In this document: in pieces, positions 47,666-60,585 of the stretch
Layout: every line of letters begins with the position of its first letter
How positions within the stretch are numbered: the stretch's first letter is position 1
Assembly: GCF_910592395.1 (NCBI RefSeq)
Contig: NC_088313.1
Location: forward strand, 12,068,937 to 12,132,936
Direction of reading: 5' to 3'
DNA length: 64,000 nt
From: Lineus longissimus
Lineage: Eukaryota; Nemertea; Pilidiophora; Heteronemertea; Lineidae
Made by a program: the position numbers and the translations under genes
Notes under the pieces: generated by a model
What the model was told of the DNA's origin: nothing
Database searches by the model: none
What the model saw: the letters and a program-made list of their open reading frames with translations, nothing else

Positions 47666-50600
47666 CCACTATACCCCCCACACTCAGAAACCACCAACGC
47701 CCACCTCTTCCTGCTACCTTAATACTTCTGGGTTTTGGCATTTACATGTGAGTTCCACCCTCACGGTGCTAGGTGAGGCAACGAATACCTCGAGAGCCTG
47801 GTTGTTCAAAACATGTTTTTTCCCCTAACGCTGGCGTTAAGTCTAAGGGCTTAACTGAAGGATATAACGCTATGTTAAGATTGACAAAATTTGTTTTGAA
47901 CATCCCGGCCTCAGGTCGGTATCAATTCCTGTCATATGCTCAGTCAAAGCACTGATAACTTATCACACTATCACGCGATTTCCTCTTTTTCCCTTACTAA
48001 TTAGAAGAAGCCTTCCTTGATCACCGCGTTCAAAGAACGGGAACGTCAACCTGTCCTTGCTTATTAACATGCAAGACTAATCATATCAAGTCACCAGGTA
48101 AATCTGAGGAGACAGCATATCAGGCTATTTCCTTGAAGGTGCGGAAAAGGTCTTTGTTCACATCGTGGTAAACAGGGATCCCGGCAAAAACCCTAGCCCT
48201 AACCTACGGCATCGTCACAACAAAGAACCGATACCTACAGTGGATGGTTTCGCCGGCCAGTTCTCATTTTAATTAGACAGCGCATTTGCTCCCTGCTAAA
48301 TATCGTCAGTCGACGCAGTCAATGCTCGTTTCTAGTAAATCAGTACGAATAAGCGTTAGCTGACATCGGCTAAAGAAGTTAAAGCCGCACTGGCGGGTCT
48401 CTACCATGGCTGATATCGAAAGAATACAGAACTAGAATATTGTCCCAAACCCGAAGTATGCTCTTGCCGAAAGTTCGGGGCAGAAAAGGAGGTCCGCTGG
48501 ACTGTCATAATTTTCGTACAGAGACCCCAACCGTACGGTTTTTAAAAAAATCTATCACACCTAAAAGCTTTTTGATTGGATTCGACTGCTTTGACGTTAC
48601 CAAATCTTTCACTACCCCAGCTATACACGAATATAACAAATGACTTCATGCAAGTTCACACTCATTTGCGAGTAGGAGCTAATGCCGCTAAGAGGCCATG
48701 ACTATCAATAACCCAGAGATTAAAAGCACAAAATAGAATCTTTTGCTCCCCGGACATTCTATCCTAAGACATTACAAACTTCTACATTGGCCAGGAAGCA
48801 AGCTCCTCGCTTATTTCATGCGTTGAATGCATCAATTCAATTTCTTATTCATGGAATAAAAATTGATTTTGCAAACAAACGAGAAAGTTTTTGTTGGTGG
48901 TAGCAACCTACATTTGTAATTTGGTTTCGAAGTGATTGCTGATTAGACTTTATTTTGTTTTGGCTTCGTTACCAGGTGGACACTACATTAAACTGGAAAA
49001 TAAAATAATGGCTACATGTGTGTCTGGCCTTTTTAAGAAAGCGTGATCAGTTTGACCAGGGTTATGTACCTCCGGAAGTAAGAGTTCATTGATCATAATC
49101 TAATTGTTATGCAGGGCATTTTAATTCGAATCGGGTACGTCATTCAATCGACTATACACCGGTGACATTAGAATGTGCAGTTGCCCACTCTATTGCAACA
49201 AAATATTGGGCCATTGGAATTTTCCAATGGTCTGTTTAGCAGGGTCTGCTTATGACGCGCTTGTACTGAACAGCAAGCATTCAAAGAATTGTACTGACTA
49301 ATGAACAACACGAAAGCTATCTCCGGATATTTTTTTTAATAGGATTTATTGCCTTGTAGCTTTCCTTCTGTTTTTATTAGTTTACCATGTATACTTCTAC
49401 AGTTTTCTCCGACGTTGAGTTGTGAAGAGGAAAAAAGTAACGGCCTGTATTAGAGAGGTTGTGCACCTTTACTGCTCCGACTTCTACTTTGAGACTGAAT
49501 TACCTGTAGTTGTCCAGGGTAATCTTCGATTTAACTACATGTATACTATACTACATTTCAAAAGGAATAACGTTTTCAACATGATGAACCCTTTTTTTAT
49601 AATACAACATCCCACGTCGGACCTGGGCAAATGACCAATTTACCAAAGTGGTGGGCAAAAAATACTTCGAAAACGATTCACGCCTTGATTACCCAAATTT
49701 GTACAAATTTGGTTATTATAAAATGGCAAAAGGTAATTCAGCTTAATCGAAGGTGTCTCGAGACGATTGTATTAAGCCTCTAAGTTAAAATTCGAGCTGA
49801 AACAGAAATGGTGCGCAACATGTTTGAGACAGAAACTGCTTGAGATAGCCGTAAACCCGCTGACCTAGCACCGAGATGCGGTGCTGTGAGCGATGAAACA
49901 GTCAGACAAGGTACCCCGTTTTGCGAGTATAGTCGGTAATACGGGGAGTTGTCGCCAATTCGGATGACAACCCCCTCGAAACTTCCCGATTTGACTATGT
50001 ATGCAATGGCGAACATTCTGTCTCAATATACAATAATCATGTCTTTGATACTAGTATATAGTCCGGAGTTAAGCTCTGCTGTTCTGATGCTACATCGCCC
50101 AGGACATGCAACCCGTAAGGTGGTTTTAGCACTCATCTCAACTCAACTGAACCGTACAGAAAAACTACAACCCTGCTCGACATCCATCAAAGCAAATGAA
50201 TGACTACATTTTTTGCCTTGTTTGTTTAGCATCCTGATCGAACAAGCCCCATGCAAAGTTCACGGTGATTTATACTCCGGTGTATACGTTGATCTGCGTA
50301 CTTTCACGCGTTTATACGACTACGAATGGTTGTTTGGGAACTCAATCTCGTTGCTCATAACCACGTGGTTTATCCGGAAACACTAGCAAACGGGTGATAA
50401 CATTTTGCTCCGAGTTGATAGGATAGCAGACTGTCTCGAGATACTGTAATGCTGGACCGGCACATTCGGCAAACCTTCGCTTGTTCGCGATTATGCTCGG
50501 AAATGGTCTTGCTTACCGTGTCATGCCGAGTGGGATTGGCAGGAACAAGTTCCTGTAAATATGTCCACGATCGTTCTATAAAATTTTTCGTGCACGTTTT

Positions 50601-51462
50601 CAAGATTTTCGGGAGTGAGTAAGCAGCGCCCTCACACGGGAATATGTGGCCCGGCATCTCGAGAAACACCTCCTTTATACTAGTAAACGAAAATTATTTG
50701 TGATGTTTGAAAAGTGTTAGTGCCAATGTTAACTTTCCGTATGTTATTTTTTGGCCCATTAAAAACAAACCAATTAAGTTGTAAACCGGCCTGGCCCGTC
50801 CCACTACAGTGTATCGGAGCCTATGTCAACAGTGAAGTTGGCGAAAGAATTACTCGCGTGTCGACTTCGTATTTCTTATCCGGGATATTTCTGAACTCGC
50901 AACCTCCACCACTCCTTGTTAGACATGTACGGCCATCGGCAGAGGGTCAGCGCTGAAGGCGAAATTGCATGATCACCAGCTTCAGAGTTGGAACGTACTG
51001 ATTTTTAACTCGCCCAATAATAGCATTAAATCCTATGTATTTTATTACCAAAAAACGCTTGATGAAGGAATTCTGAGAAACACGCCAAAGGAAATCTATA
51101 GGTTTACCTAAGAATTGCTTTGCGTTGAAGTAATGACAAGAAAAGCTGATAGTCATGAATTTATTGCTGCAGGTGATGAAATGGCAAACCGTTAATTACC
51201 AATCCCCAGTTTATTTTTCGTTCAGCACTTGGTAAGTCGAGGACAAGGTAAATATTTTGATGTTAGACAGGTTTAGATTTTACACAGCACATATCTAGAT
51301 AGGCCCTATATACGCTTACGAATCAACTAAAATCATGAACACGTATACATGTAGTCGAAGCCAATTAACCTGCATTTTTATACGTGTAATGCGTGATAAG
51401 TGCATGTATGCGTGATAAGCATTCGTTCAAGTTGTTGTTTATATTCTCTGTACGTCTGTAGG
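47666..51462. other. Non-coding stretch, nothing recognised
   Basis: Frames up to 99 codons, none with a domain. No clear inverted or tandem repeats. Confidence 0.4.
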
Positions 51463-51540
51463 TATGTGTATTGTACTGTGATCTATGTAGACATGTGTGT
51501 ACTGTACATCCTCCACAAGTATCACAGTACAATACACATA
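51463..51540. repeat. Perfect 20-bp inverted repeat
   Basis: TATGTGTATTGTACTGTGAT (51463-51482) and its exact inverse (51521-51540) enclose 38 bases. The stem is long enough for a stable RNA hairpin if transcribed. Confidence 0.85.
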
Positions 51541-52115
51541 ACAATGTACAAGAAAGGGTGTTCATATGAGCATAAGGCAAAGAACATTCGTCAAAGACTA
51601 CATTTGATAAACAATTGGAGAAAATTATCTTTGATATTGTTAAGAATGATCTTAGGCCTCCAAAATATCTCAAAGTTAAATGTAGAATTCTTGTTTTCAT
51701 AAAGTTGGATGAAATTTGAATGGCCTTCCATATCAATTCCAAACATGTATATGTAGTGCGTGTTTGTCCATCCAGTAGACATTATTTCTCCAATTTTCAC
51801 CAAATTCTCCATTTTGAACGGTAAGAATTCATCAGCAATGCTATGGGGGTACGACGTAAATCAGTGCACTTGCATTGAAAATGGTTCTTGTTACTTGGCT
51901 GAAGACGACTTTCTATGACGTTTGTGCCGGGAGGTATATTTGTGAACTCAACGGGTGTCACAAAAAAATACAAGGAGTTTCCTTCATCACTGCAAAATAG
52001 TGAGGCGCCACCCGTTTAATACTATGCAGGCTATACACACCTTACATGATATATCGTAAAATAAACTATCGACTTGTACTACTCTTTATCTTCCAGTTGT
52101 TACTGACAGTCCATT

Positions 52116-52167
52116 ATCTCTGAGCGGGGAGTTGTAATATATCTATTACTACTCCCTGCTCTGAGAT
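52116..52167. repeat. 24-bp hairpin
   Basis: Arms 52116-52139 and 52144-52167 pair with three mismatches around a 4-base loop. Probably a tiny foldback element. Confidence 0.75.
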
Positions 52168-53006
52168 GAATCTTCCCGTGTGTCAACAGAAAAATACCTG
52201 ACGCAGCTACAAAACATGCATACAAAAAAGCTGACTGATGTGCCTGCGGTAAATTACAAAGAAAAAGGTCATTTATCACAATCTAAAAATGAATTCGTAC
52301 AAAGCTATATCACAGAATGAGAACATAATTCCGGTTTACGAAAATACCTAGGACCATTCTGTCACCAACATTTCCACCAACAACTGAAAGTCACCATGAA
52401 ACAAAAGTAACAAAACGAGAAACTGTTCCAAACTATCTATACTTCAAGTTGTCTTGATATTTTTTAGTGTTTTGATTATTACTCAGTATTTTATTTTTAA
52501 AAAGACATTTATGCCATGGTAACTTCAGTTGCCTGTGTAATTTGTAAATACTTGGGCGATTTCAAAATGGCCTTTTAGGTACTTTCGCGAAGCATGTACA
52601 TGTATTTATACTTTTTGATTCAACGGGTTGATTGTAAACAATGGTAAACCAAACCAAAAAGTTTGTCGACATATTCGCCATACAAACGAATAGAGTGAGT
52701 GACATGGCTCTGTTTCGTGATATACCTACGTATGTATGCTTTTCCACGGTTGTGTCGATAGTTGCAGTTGACAATGATAGCGAAACAGAAAACACGATTT
52801 GCGAGACATCTGCCGAGGCGGTGCGAAATCGCCGCCGTCACGATCATCGCGTTCAATTGGTCGTACCCAACACGGAGTAGAGCTCCACCCACACAGGCCA
52901 ACGACTACCTTCATCGAAGTTTCGGGCATAAATGCACGCAATAGACCCCTGGCCGGATACGCTTACGCCAGCTAGAGTAGAGGACGAAACATCTGAATAG
53001 GTGCAA

Positions 53007-53136
53007 TAGGGAGTTTTCGCAAACCCCCCAAATGCCAACGCGAGCGGCTATCGTATTGTTCGGCATCGTAATCGGGAATTTGAACAATGGGACAGGTATC
53101 TAGGTTGGCGTTCGGGGGCTTTGCGAAAACTCCCTA
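53007..53136. mobile_element. Foldback MITE, family TAGGGAGTTTT, copy 2
   Basis: 130 bp, bounded by TAGGGAGTTTTCGCAAA and TTTGCGAAAACTCCCTA, with GCCAACGCGAG answering the other arm. The ends look like a TA target site, but I cannot prove a duplication. Confidence 0.85.
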
Positions 53137-53514
53137 ATGAACATTGATCTTGAATGTACGTCAGATGCATTCAACCGACGGGGAAAGTGTATGGTCGTCC
53201 GGGGAGCACCCTATGCTTACCCACCTTGGGAATAGAGGTTATGAATAAAAGGTCTCATCTTCATATTATTATGATCAGTTTACAACTTGAAATTCATGCG
53301 GAAAAGATTTTGGCAATCCATTTTTGAGTCGCGAATGCTCTTCATTGCTGCATACGGTTCGCAGTAAATTTGTCGCGAATGTATCTTTGATTACTTTTCA
53401 TTTTTATTGGTCACCGAAGTAATCGAGTCGTTTTTTATCATTTTCCCCAAATGCACTGATCCGGTACAGCCGATGAAAAACATCAAAATTTGGGCGAATG
53501 TTTTTGCGTTCAAT

Positions 53515-53568
53515 AAAAATATTGGGAAGTGCTAATTGTCCGTCATTTGGTTTGGCTCATTATCATAT
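53515..53568. repeat. 54-bp segment duplicated at 54298-54351
   Basis: An exact copy of this block stands between two diverged copies of another block (see 54229-54420). It contains TGGGAAGTGCTAATTGTCCG. Confidence 0.9.
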
Positions 53569-54228
53569 CGTCACCCTCATGAAATAATTGCCCAAGTCAT
53601 ACTTTTGAGAAAAATGGAAAAAAACTTATTCATTTCCTAACTATTTCAAATTTGTTTTGCAACTAACTAAGAATCATATGTAAAAACATGACAATGAACA
53701 TGCAATTGATTATACTAGTATGTCTTACTGGTGTTTAAACACATAACGGGTCAAGATGACATAGGCAGTTTGACAAATATTCAAATGAGACTTAGGCAGT
53801 TTTATATCTGACTTAGGCAATTTGATTTGAGAAAGCAATGACTTAATAGGCATATCAAAAAGTCCAGCCTGTGGGTTTTACATCCACCTCAAAGTTATTG
53901 TAGTATCTTTTCCAACTTGACACTTGAGAGTTAACTGAAGACAGAAATAACTGCATTAATTGAGAGGTTTTTTCTTGAGTGTGCTGTTTCTGGCGGCCAT
54001 GTAGCTTGATGTAAAACTGCATTTCTTTGATTTAGGCATAAGGTAAATCTGCCATAGTCCCCAGCTTGACCTCAGCAACTATTCCATTGACATTCCTACA
54101 CACCAGGAGATGAGACATTGAGTTAAGCACTTTTACCGCAGGTGACTCTATGGTCAAGAGCTGACTTAGGCGAAAATATCAATTTAGCAAAAAATGACGG
54201 CATTTATTTTATGAGGCTGACGATATTG

Positions 54229-54420
54229 CAACTTCGGAACCGAGGAGCGCCACTATCAGTGCTGAGACAAACCAGGCTGCTGAGCGAGAAAGTTCGAAAA
54301 AATATTGGGAAGTGCTAATTGTCCGTCATTTGGTTTGGCTCATTATCATATTGCAACGTCGGAACCGAGGAGCGCTGCTATCGGTGCTGAGACAAACTAG
54401 GCTGCTGGGCGAGAAAGTTC
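54229..54420. repeat. Mosaic duplication
   Basis: A 70-bp block (GGAACCGAGGAGCGC..., ending GCGAGAAAGTTCG) occurs at about 54229-54295 and 54352-54417 with several substitutions. The 54 bp between are identical to 53515-53568, so two events are recorded. Confidence 0.9.
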
Positions 54421-54517
54421 GAAGTTTTTTGGCGGGAATAATTTTTGCTATGCAAGATGCCGTTGTGATCATGAATAAGAGAGTAAAGTTAGCCTGCCTG
54501 GTTAGTGCCAGTTCAAT

Positions 54518-54531
54518 GGGGGGGGGGGGGG
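54518..54531. repeat. 14-bp poly-G tract
   Basis: Homopolymer next to the mosaic duplication; glycine or proline runs in frames across it are not genes. Confidence 0.95.
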
Positions 54532-54884
54532 TGTATGGGGTATGCAATCACTGTCCTATAATTACAGATTTATAATCTCTTTATTACTGCATTAGGGGCA
54601 AGTTACTTCAACTGTCTTATTATCCGGGATCTCAATTTAGGCATAGGTTTTGAGAGTCGGTGAAGGGGGCAACCTGCTGCGTGTTCTCGCTTCAAAAAAA
54701 CTTGATTCAATTACAACTTGATTCCAAAACAGGTGATTTCTAGGCCACGTGCTTGATGTAAATGAAAACAAATCCTCTCATTGGTCAATGAATAAACCCT
54801 CTCAATGGTCAGTGACTTCGGCAATCATTGGAAATTTCGGACCCAAACAAAGGATGGACAATAGGCACCACCCAAAAATATTTT

Positions 54885-54921
54885 ATTGCACGAGAATGTT
54901 CGAGATCATTTCTCGTGCAAT
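54885..54921. repeat. 12-bp perfect hairpin
   Basis: ATTGCACGAGAA and TTCTCGTGCAAT around a 13-base loop. Confidence 0.75.
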
Positions 54922-55689
54922 CCAGACTCTGACTCAATCTCCCGGTCTTCGGTCCGTCTGTCGAATTTTACAGACACCCGCTGAAATCCTCACATAGTAT
55001 AATTCTCACGGTAACCATTCTCCCGTGAAAGACAGTTGCTTAAGCTACACAAAACCAAAAAAGAAATCGAGGGTCAACTGTTGAACTTTTGTGATATGTT
55101 GAATTTTGCACAAGTCAGCGAAAAACGCACCAACTTGCACTGGATGGCTTTTCAACACGAGCCCGACTCACATCCCAAGTTCAGTGTACACATACGTCGG
55201 CAACAACAGGAAAATGTGTAGTTTCTTGTTAGCCGCCTATTTAGTAGCGCTCCAGGTTTCAGAAACTCAAATAACATGTATTTGCCAAAACAACTGCTAA
55301 ATTCACACTGGCATACTGTGAGGAACAAGAAATCAACGATGTTTTAGTTGGCCGTGCATTAATAATTATAAAAACCCTCGCTATAGAATCTATACCGGTA
55401 TAGCAGTTGTATAGGGTTTGTAAAGGACAACCTATAAACTATATAAGATCCATCATGAAGAAATTCTATATAGGCATTCAGTGTATTTTATAAACATATA
55501 CATATTATATAACCAAAAGCAGATTAGTTCAAAAAAACCTCGAACTTGGATTTCCTCAATTTTTGAATGAAATTGCCACTTTTCAACCCCTAACTGGCGG
55601 TCGCAGTTTTTGGAGGATTGTAATGGTTGGCTAATACTCTTCCTTTACAGCCGAAACATTAATTAGGAAACTCTATCACCAGAAGACAT

Positions 55690-55741
55690 TATATGTGTAT
55701 ATGTATATACGTATATACATGTGTATATACGTATATACATC
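55690..55741. repeat. TATATGTGTATAC microsatellite
   Basis: Compound dinucleotide-like array (TATATACGTATATACATGTG). Confidence 0.9.
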
Positions 55742-57224
55742 TGTTTTTGGCCAAAACTGCCTGTCGTGAGTGAGTGTGATGGCGATGAGGAGTACAAAGT
55801 GGCAACATATTCCAATAGAGCACGCATAAAAAGATTTGCATATACCACTAAACCAACACACATCACTCCTCTCACCAACTTGCTGTGAGGTCACACCACC
55901 AAAATTGCTGGTATGCCTATAATTAGCTATACAAGTGGCATGAACCTTTGCAAACATCGATGAATGGAAAAGTCATGTAATATGAATAGCATGTCATTTC
56001 ACCATGCTCTTACATCGCTGTTCTTGGCCATGCTGGCTGTCATGTCACCATACTTCAGGATTACCTTATGAAATTCCCGGAAAGGCCAAAGACTTTTCAT
56101 ATGCGTGTAGACCTATGCCTATGTCTGTATATTGCCTTCGGTACAAGGTGGGTCCAAAACTGGTTCCTTTCAAAACCTCATGATTAAGCCCATCGGAAAA
56201 AATTGAAAAAGCTGCAAATAAAATCAACATTTGTGAGCTGCTCCCACAAAATCAGTCACGTGTTGGCAGTTTTTGAAAATGAGTTATTGATATGGGCGGA
56301 TTCTGCAGGAAATTACCTTTGAAATAAGGTATGCTACATGAATATCGGTTGAACATTTACTGCGATATGAACTTTCGAGTACAAGTTTTTAGTTATGATT
56401 AGTTTGAGAAAACCTCATTGAAAGAGAAGTTATATAATATGAAAGGTATTTCAAATAACAACCTATTTGCTTTTTTCTCATTTATAATGGTGATTATACA
56501 TGTTTGCATGCTTCCAGGGGGTTCATATCATCCATTTGAATATTTTCTTTTTTTTAAATATTGAAAATTGAAAACAAAATTATTTTATTTTTTTCACTTT
56601 TCCCCTTTTTCTCAGTTTTCTCCAAATGCGACACCTCAAATTTACTCATAAACTATCTGCATGAAGGTATTTTTTTCTGCAAAATGCCAGCTTGCCCTAG
56701 CAATTACCCCTTTGGGCAGAGAAAAGTCAACAGGTTTGCTTATTCCTTACACCAAAAAATTATTTTGTTTCTCATAATAAGGAAGATTTGTGAACCTGAA
56801 AGACTGTTTCATTTATTCAATAATTGTTACTGACCTCAGATATGTCTTTGATATTATTTTATTTCATATTTTAGGCTTCAGACTTGTAAAATTTTTAGAA
56901 AAATTCACCCAGTATCTCTGCGTTTTAAAGCCCATCCTTAACGGATCCTCCAGTAATCACAGAAGGTGCTTGTTGCTGAAATTGATGATAACATAGTAAC
57001 ATGTTCTTTACACGGAGTAAATAGCCTTGATTTTTTAAGATATTGAAAATTGCTTTCTTGCTTCAATCATCCATAGTAGAGTTGTCCTCGGAAGAGAACA
57101 GTTCTAAAATTCTAAAATCCCAGGTCAGGGTATGTCATAATAATAAAGAAAGTTTTGTAATAGGTCTTGTCAACAGGACGTAAGCATAATGTCTGATCAT
57201 GTCACTCTGGTAGAAATTGGCAGA

Positions 57225-57850
57225 TGTCATTTTCAGCGTTTACACCATACACATTTGACCCGGCTTATTGACCCGGTTCAGAATTTGATCCGGAATAAAA
57301 ACCTTTTTCGTCCACACCATACCTTCCCGCCCTCAGGGTAAGCTCGTCATGGCGCTATAAATAGTATCAGCGAGAGATAAATGGCAGCAGGATGGCGATA
57401 GCAAATCGAAAATGATGAAAAAGTGACACTGACAGCGTGTTTACCTGTGTGATTCTAATCTCCACAAAGATTCAAGATTCAAGATTCAAATAAGTTTATT
57501 CTACCGTAAATAATGTACTGATACACAATAGATACGTGAAGTGAAATAAACTTGTGCAAGTGCGAGATCTAAACTATAGTGTAACCGAATACAATGTAAA
57601 AATCGTCTATGATTACAGGGTATACCGGTATAATGAGGGGAGTTCCAATAAGCACCGTCTGTAGCAGGGCTCAGTAAACGTTATAACCCGGCTTTTTCTG
57701 TCCACACCATGCCAAAAGCCGGGCTAAATTTTGATCCGGGTCAAAAAGCCCGGCAATTGGCTGGCTGAACAAATCTGGATCAAATTTTCAAAGGTGTAAA
57801 CGCAAGCCGGGCCAGACCTGGCATTTTCGAACGGTGAAAACGCCAATTTA
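57225..57850. mobile_element. Imperfect inverted element (GTTTACACC ... GGTGTAAAC)
   Basis: The left part holds AGCGTTTACACCATAC, TTGACCCGG, TTTGATCCGG and GTCCACACCAT in order; the right part holds their inverses (about 57700-57845). A LINE-like 3' end has landed in the middle. Type unknown; the ends are too diverged to define a target duplication. Confidence 0.65.
57470..57560 (-). mobile_element. LINE/SINE 3'-tail-like fragment
   Basis: On the minus strand the fragment ends in (TTGAATC) repeated three times, preceded by AATAAACTTATT. A heptanucleotide tail after a short A/T-rich end is typical of L2/CR1 termini. Confidence 0.45.
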
Positions 57851-57919
57851 GGCATACAAAATCAAAGTGATCCACATTGCAGGGGAAAACAATAAAATCT
57901 TGTAGGAACAATATAAATT

Positions 57920-58360
57920 TTGGCCGAGTTTGTCTGCAGTTTGACTAAACGAATATCCCAATTTTGTTGGCCACGGGCTGCGCAGTCATCCGACATGATA
58001 ATTCTAAATGCTGCTCCAGTTGTTGGGGACATTCAGTTTGGGACATTTAGAGCGGATGAATTATCTGCCCTTCCATCATATCCCGACCAGGGCAATATGG
58101 CGTCAGACGCCTTTCAGCCGGGTGTTATTTGGTGTAAATTCCCCCGCGTAAATCCGCCATGCGTGCGGGATAAGGGCAACAATCATGCAAAGAAGAAGCC
58201 CATATCCCTTCAAACGTCATTCGATCATCCCTCCCAGCCATTCGTTGTGGTATGGAACAGTTCTAGAACTGTTGAACTGTGCCGATACTTTGGACAGTTC
58301 GAACAATACAATAGAAGGGAATGTTCTGTCATTGTTCCAACCAACATCACATTTCAATAG
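57920..58360 (+). CDS. Unrecognised 146-codon ORF
   Basis: Local composition is less AT-rich than its surroundings and the frame is open for 146 codons from an ATG after TTTTGGCCG. The product is soluble-looking, with scattered cysteines and a basic patch (N-H-A-K-K-K-P). I recognise no domain. A CTGCAG acceptor-like triplet group stands near 57940. It could be an exon or chance; a shorter overlapping frame runs in part of it. Confidence 0.22.
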   Translation: MAEFVCSLTKRISQFCWPRAAQSSDMIILNAAPVVGDIQFGTFRADELSALPSYPDQGNMASDAFQPGVIWCKFPRVNPPCVRDKGNNHAKKKPISLQTSFDHPSQPFVVVWNSSRTVELCRYFGQFEQYNRRECSVIVPTNITFQ

Positions 58361-58829
58361 TTACCTGGCCTGAAATGATTACGGGATGACAGATAGATCA
58401 CAGTCGTGAACAACTATAAACTGCATAAAGATGTTCTTTCTACCTTTTTTGCGGTTATATTTCTTTTTGTTTATCTCTAAAAAGACTTTCACTTGAAAAT
58501 AACTTACAATACCATTCATCTTTCTTGTCCAGAAGTGATATTTGTAAGATTTTCCTCCCAGGTATTATTAGTTTTGTCACACACACATGTAATCTGTGGT
58601 GACAAAAAAACCTTAAAACACAGATTTTGGCATGCCGACTGCGATACCCGGGCTGCAGTATAAAGCTATTCTCTTGTGCAGCTTTCTGTTAATCAATGCT
58701 ATTGGTATGAATTTACTCAAAACTCTTAAATACAAGTATAGTTCCTTACTCCTAGTATGTAAATATACACACACATGTGGATAATAGAGCCTTTATTATT
58801 AAATAATGTCATACTATAATGTACACTAC

Positions 58830-59165
58830 ATATTTATAATATTTATCTTACCAATTTATTACCAAGATTTTTCTTAACGAAAAAATTAGTAAGATAGAAA
58901 CTACCAATTTCTTGTTAAGAAAATTATTGTCAATTATATTCTTACTAATTTCTTACCAATAACAATTTTTGTATGATCTTGTAAGATTTTAATTAGTAAT
59001 TTTTTAAGCAATGTTTTTCTTATAATTTCGTACTAAGAAAAAAATTACTAAGATTTTTCTTATCCGATTCTTGTAATTTAAATCTTAGCAATATTTATCT
59101 TAGTAATTAATTGGTAATAAATAACTGATTTAATTAGTAATTTAATTACAATTTGATTAGTAAGA
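58830..59165. repeat. AT-rich degenerate repeat of TTAGTAAG/CTTACCAA
   Basis: About 330 bp made almost entirely of alternating direct and inverted copies of [TC]TTA[CG]TAA-like words with TTTTTCTTA spacers. No coding signal. It lies immediately before the LINE tail. Confidence 0.8.
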
Positions 59166-59202
59166 TTGTCCTGGGGGTTCGATCGAATCTCAATCACACT
59201 TC

Positions 59203-59745
59203 ATGAATAGAATAGAATAGAATAAGGTTTATTGCTCAACAAAATTACATTGCGTAGAGCACAAAACTACCTATATACAATAGAAATACGAATATACATG
59301 CGAAGGCTTTTTAACATCAACAAAAGAATACGAATTTGCTTACAATATGATTAGAGTAGTTGGAGAGACTTTGACAAAAATTTAGTTAGTTTTATTAATG
59401 TATTCTTTGGCGAGTTCAAAAGTTTTACATATTTAAATAAATCGGGATATCTGTGAAAGTCGGCTGGAATGTAATTTACTCGAGTGTTTGAAAAGAAGGG
59501 GCATACGAGGACGTGGTGAAATTCATCTCCAACTACTCCGAGGTTACATTTATTACATGTACATGTACGTTCTAGTCGGGGGGTATTATTATACCGGCCT
59601 ACTTCTATAGGCAGTTTTTGGTTGGTACATCTAAATTTACAGAGTAATATACGTTGGGCTTGAGATAGACAAAGCAAATAATTCTCAAACCCCATGCAAA
59701 CTTGATTTCTCTGTAGATCAAACATTTTGGAGAGTTCAACTTACT
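59203..59745 (-). mobile_element. Non-LTR retrotransposon (LINE) 3' end, 5'-truncated
   Basis: A 124-codon minus frame (59351-59725) is the C-terminal end of a LINE ORF2: the L-L-C-K-F-R-C-T-N-Q-K-L-P-I segment (residues 27-40) and a zinc-binding C57-x2-C60-x9-H70-x4-C75 motif with G-D-E-F-H, typical of the zf-RVT tail of jockey/CR1-like elements. After the stop the sequence runs to a short ATTCT-type pentanucleotide repeat at 59203-59224, the usual LINE 3' terminus, with an AATAAAC signal just before it. An in-frame TAA near 59740 marks the truncated 5' end, so the reverse transcriptase and endonuclease are missing. Confidence 0.85.
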
Positions 59746-59914
59746 GGCAAGTGGCAGTGTCTTCTATCTCGCCAATTAATCATGCTCATCACGTGATCCC
59801 AGGGCGCTTGAAAGCTTCGTGATTAAGGATAACAGCACAGCAAGCAATGCATCGAGAAGTAGGTCTAAAATAGAGATAAAAAGTACAAACAAAATGATTA
59901 AAAGATTTTCATGA

Positions 59915-60045
59915 ACGCCGACTCGGTGACGACAATCGACCAGCGATCGCTGTCCGACTCGGTGATCACGATAATCGACCAGAGATCTTTGAAACGGGAC
60001 GTAAACTCCCCCTCGATGAAGATAATCGACCAGATATCTTTGCAA
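59915..60045. repeat. Minisatellite, three degenerate units of about 35-50 bp
   Basis: The phrase AATCGACCAG followed by [CA]GATC or ATATC recurs three times (starts near 59934, 59972 and 60024). At least three reading frames stay open across it, so translations on both strands show internal repeats that should not be taken as protein domains. Confidence 0.75.
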
Positions 60046-60585
60046 TGCGGAGGTGAACTCAATGGTTCAATGACAAAGATGAACTGGGTCACACAATCCA
60101 GTGTAGAAGTGAAAAATGTCCCCCTCGAATCAGTCATTGTATTCTCAGACTGATGGAATGTATAATATGGTCCATAGAGGCCATGACCGTCAATAAAAAT
60201 GCAAGAAGATGCAAGCTGAAACCTCCGAATAACGCTTTCTTTTACTTTCAATTTCAAACTATTGCGTTGTATTGCAATGACAGTTTAGTGGTCAAACTGA
60301 CTCTTTCCAGACTCTCATCATTTATAAGATAATCTCTCAAATACGGCGACCGTCATTCAAATGAAAGTCCTCGACTTGCTCATAGCGTTTTCATATCGTT
60401 CTGGCCAAGGGCGCTTAGTTGAACTCCGTAATGTGACAGCATCACATTTACTAACAGATAGTGGTGAAGAGTAAATACCTTTGCGGTCATTCGCTTACCA
60501 GTACCAAATTTGGGCCAGGCAAATAATCTTTCATTCGCACCAACAATTAACCAATGCTTTGCGACACAAGGGTCACGTAAGGTCA

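Larger units (their letters stand above)
52168..57224. other. Mostly non-coding, with the repeats listed above
   Basis: A GC-richer patch at 52640-53000 is open in several frames on both strands at once (up to 93 codons), which is typical of low-stop-codon composition rather than of a gene. The rest is AT-rich and unremarkable. Confidence 0.4.

Noticed and set aside
52620-53038. Overlapping 60-93-codon frames on both strands
   Set aside because: Open in too many frames at once and without domains; probably local composition.
59170-59195. tRNA B-box-like GGTTCGATCGAATC
   Set aside because: No A-box or cloverleaf upstream; the preceding sequence is AT-rich repeat.
59776-60257. Frames with internal 15-residue repeats on both strands
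   Set aside because: All follow from the 35-50-bp minisatellite, which is open in several frames at once.
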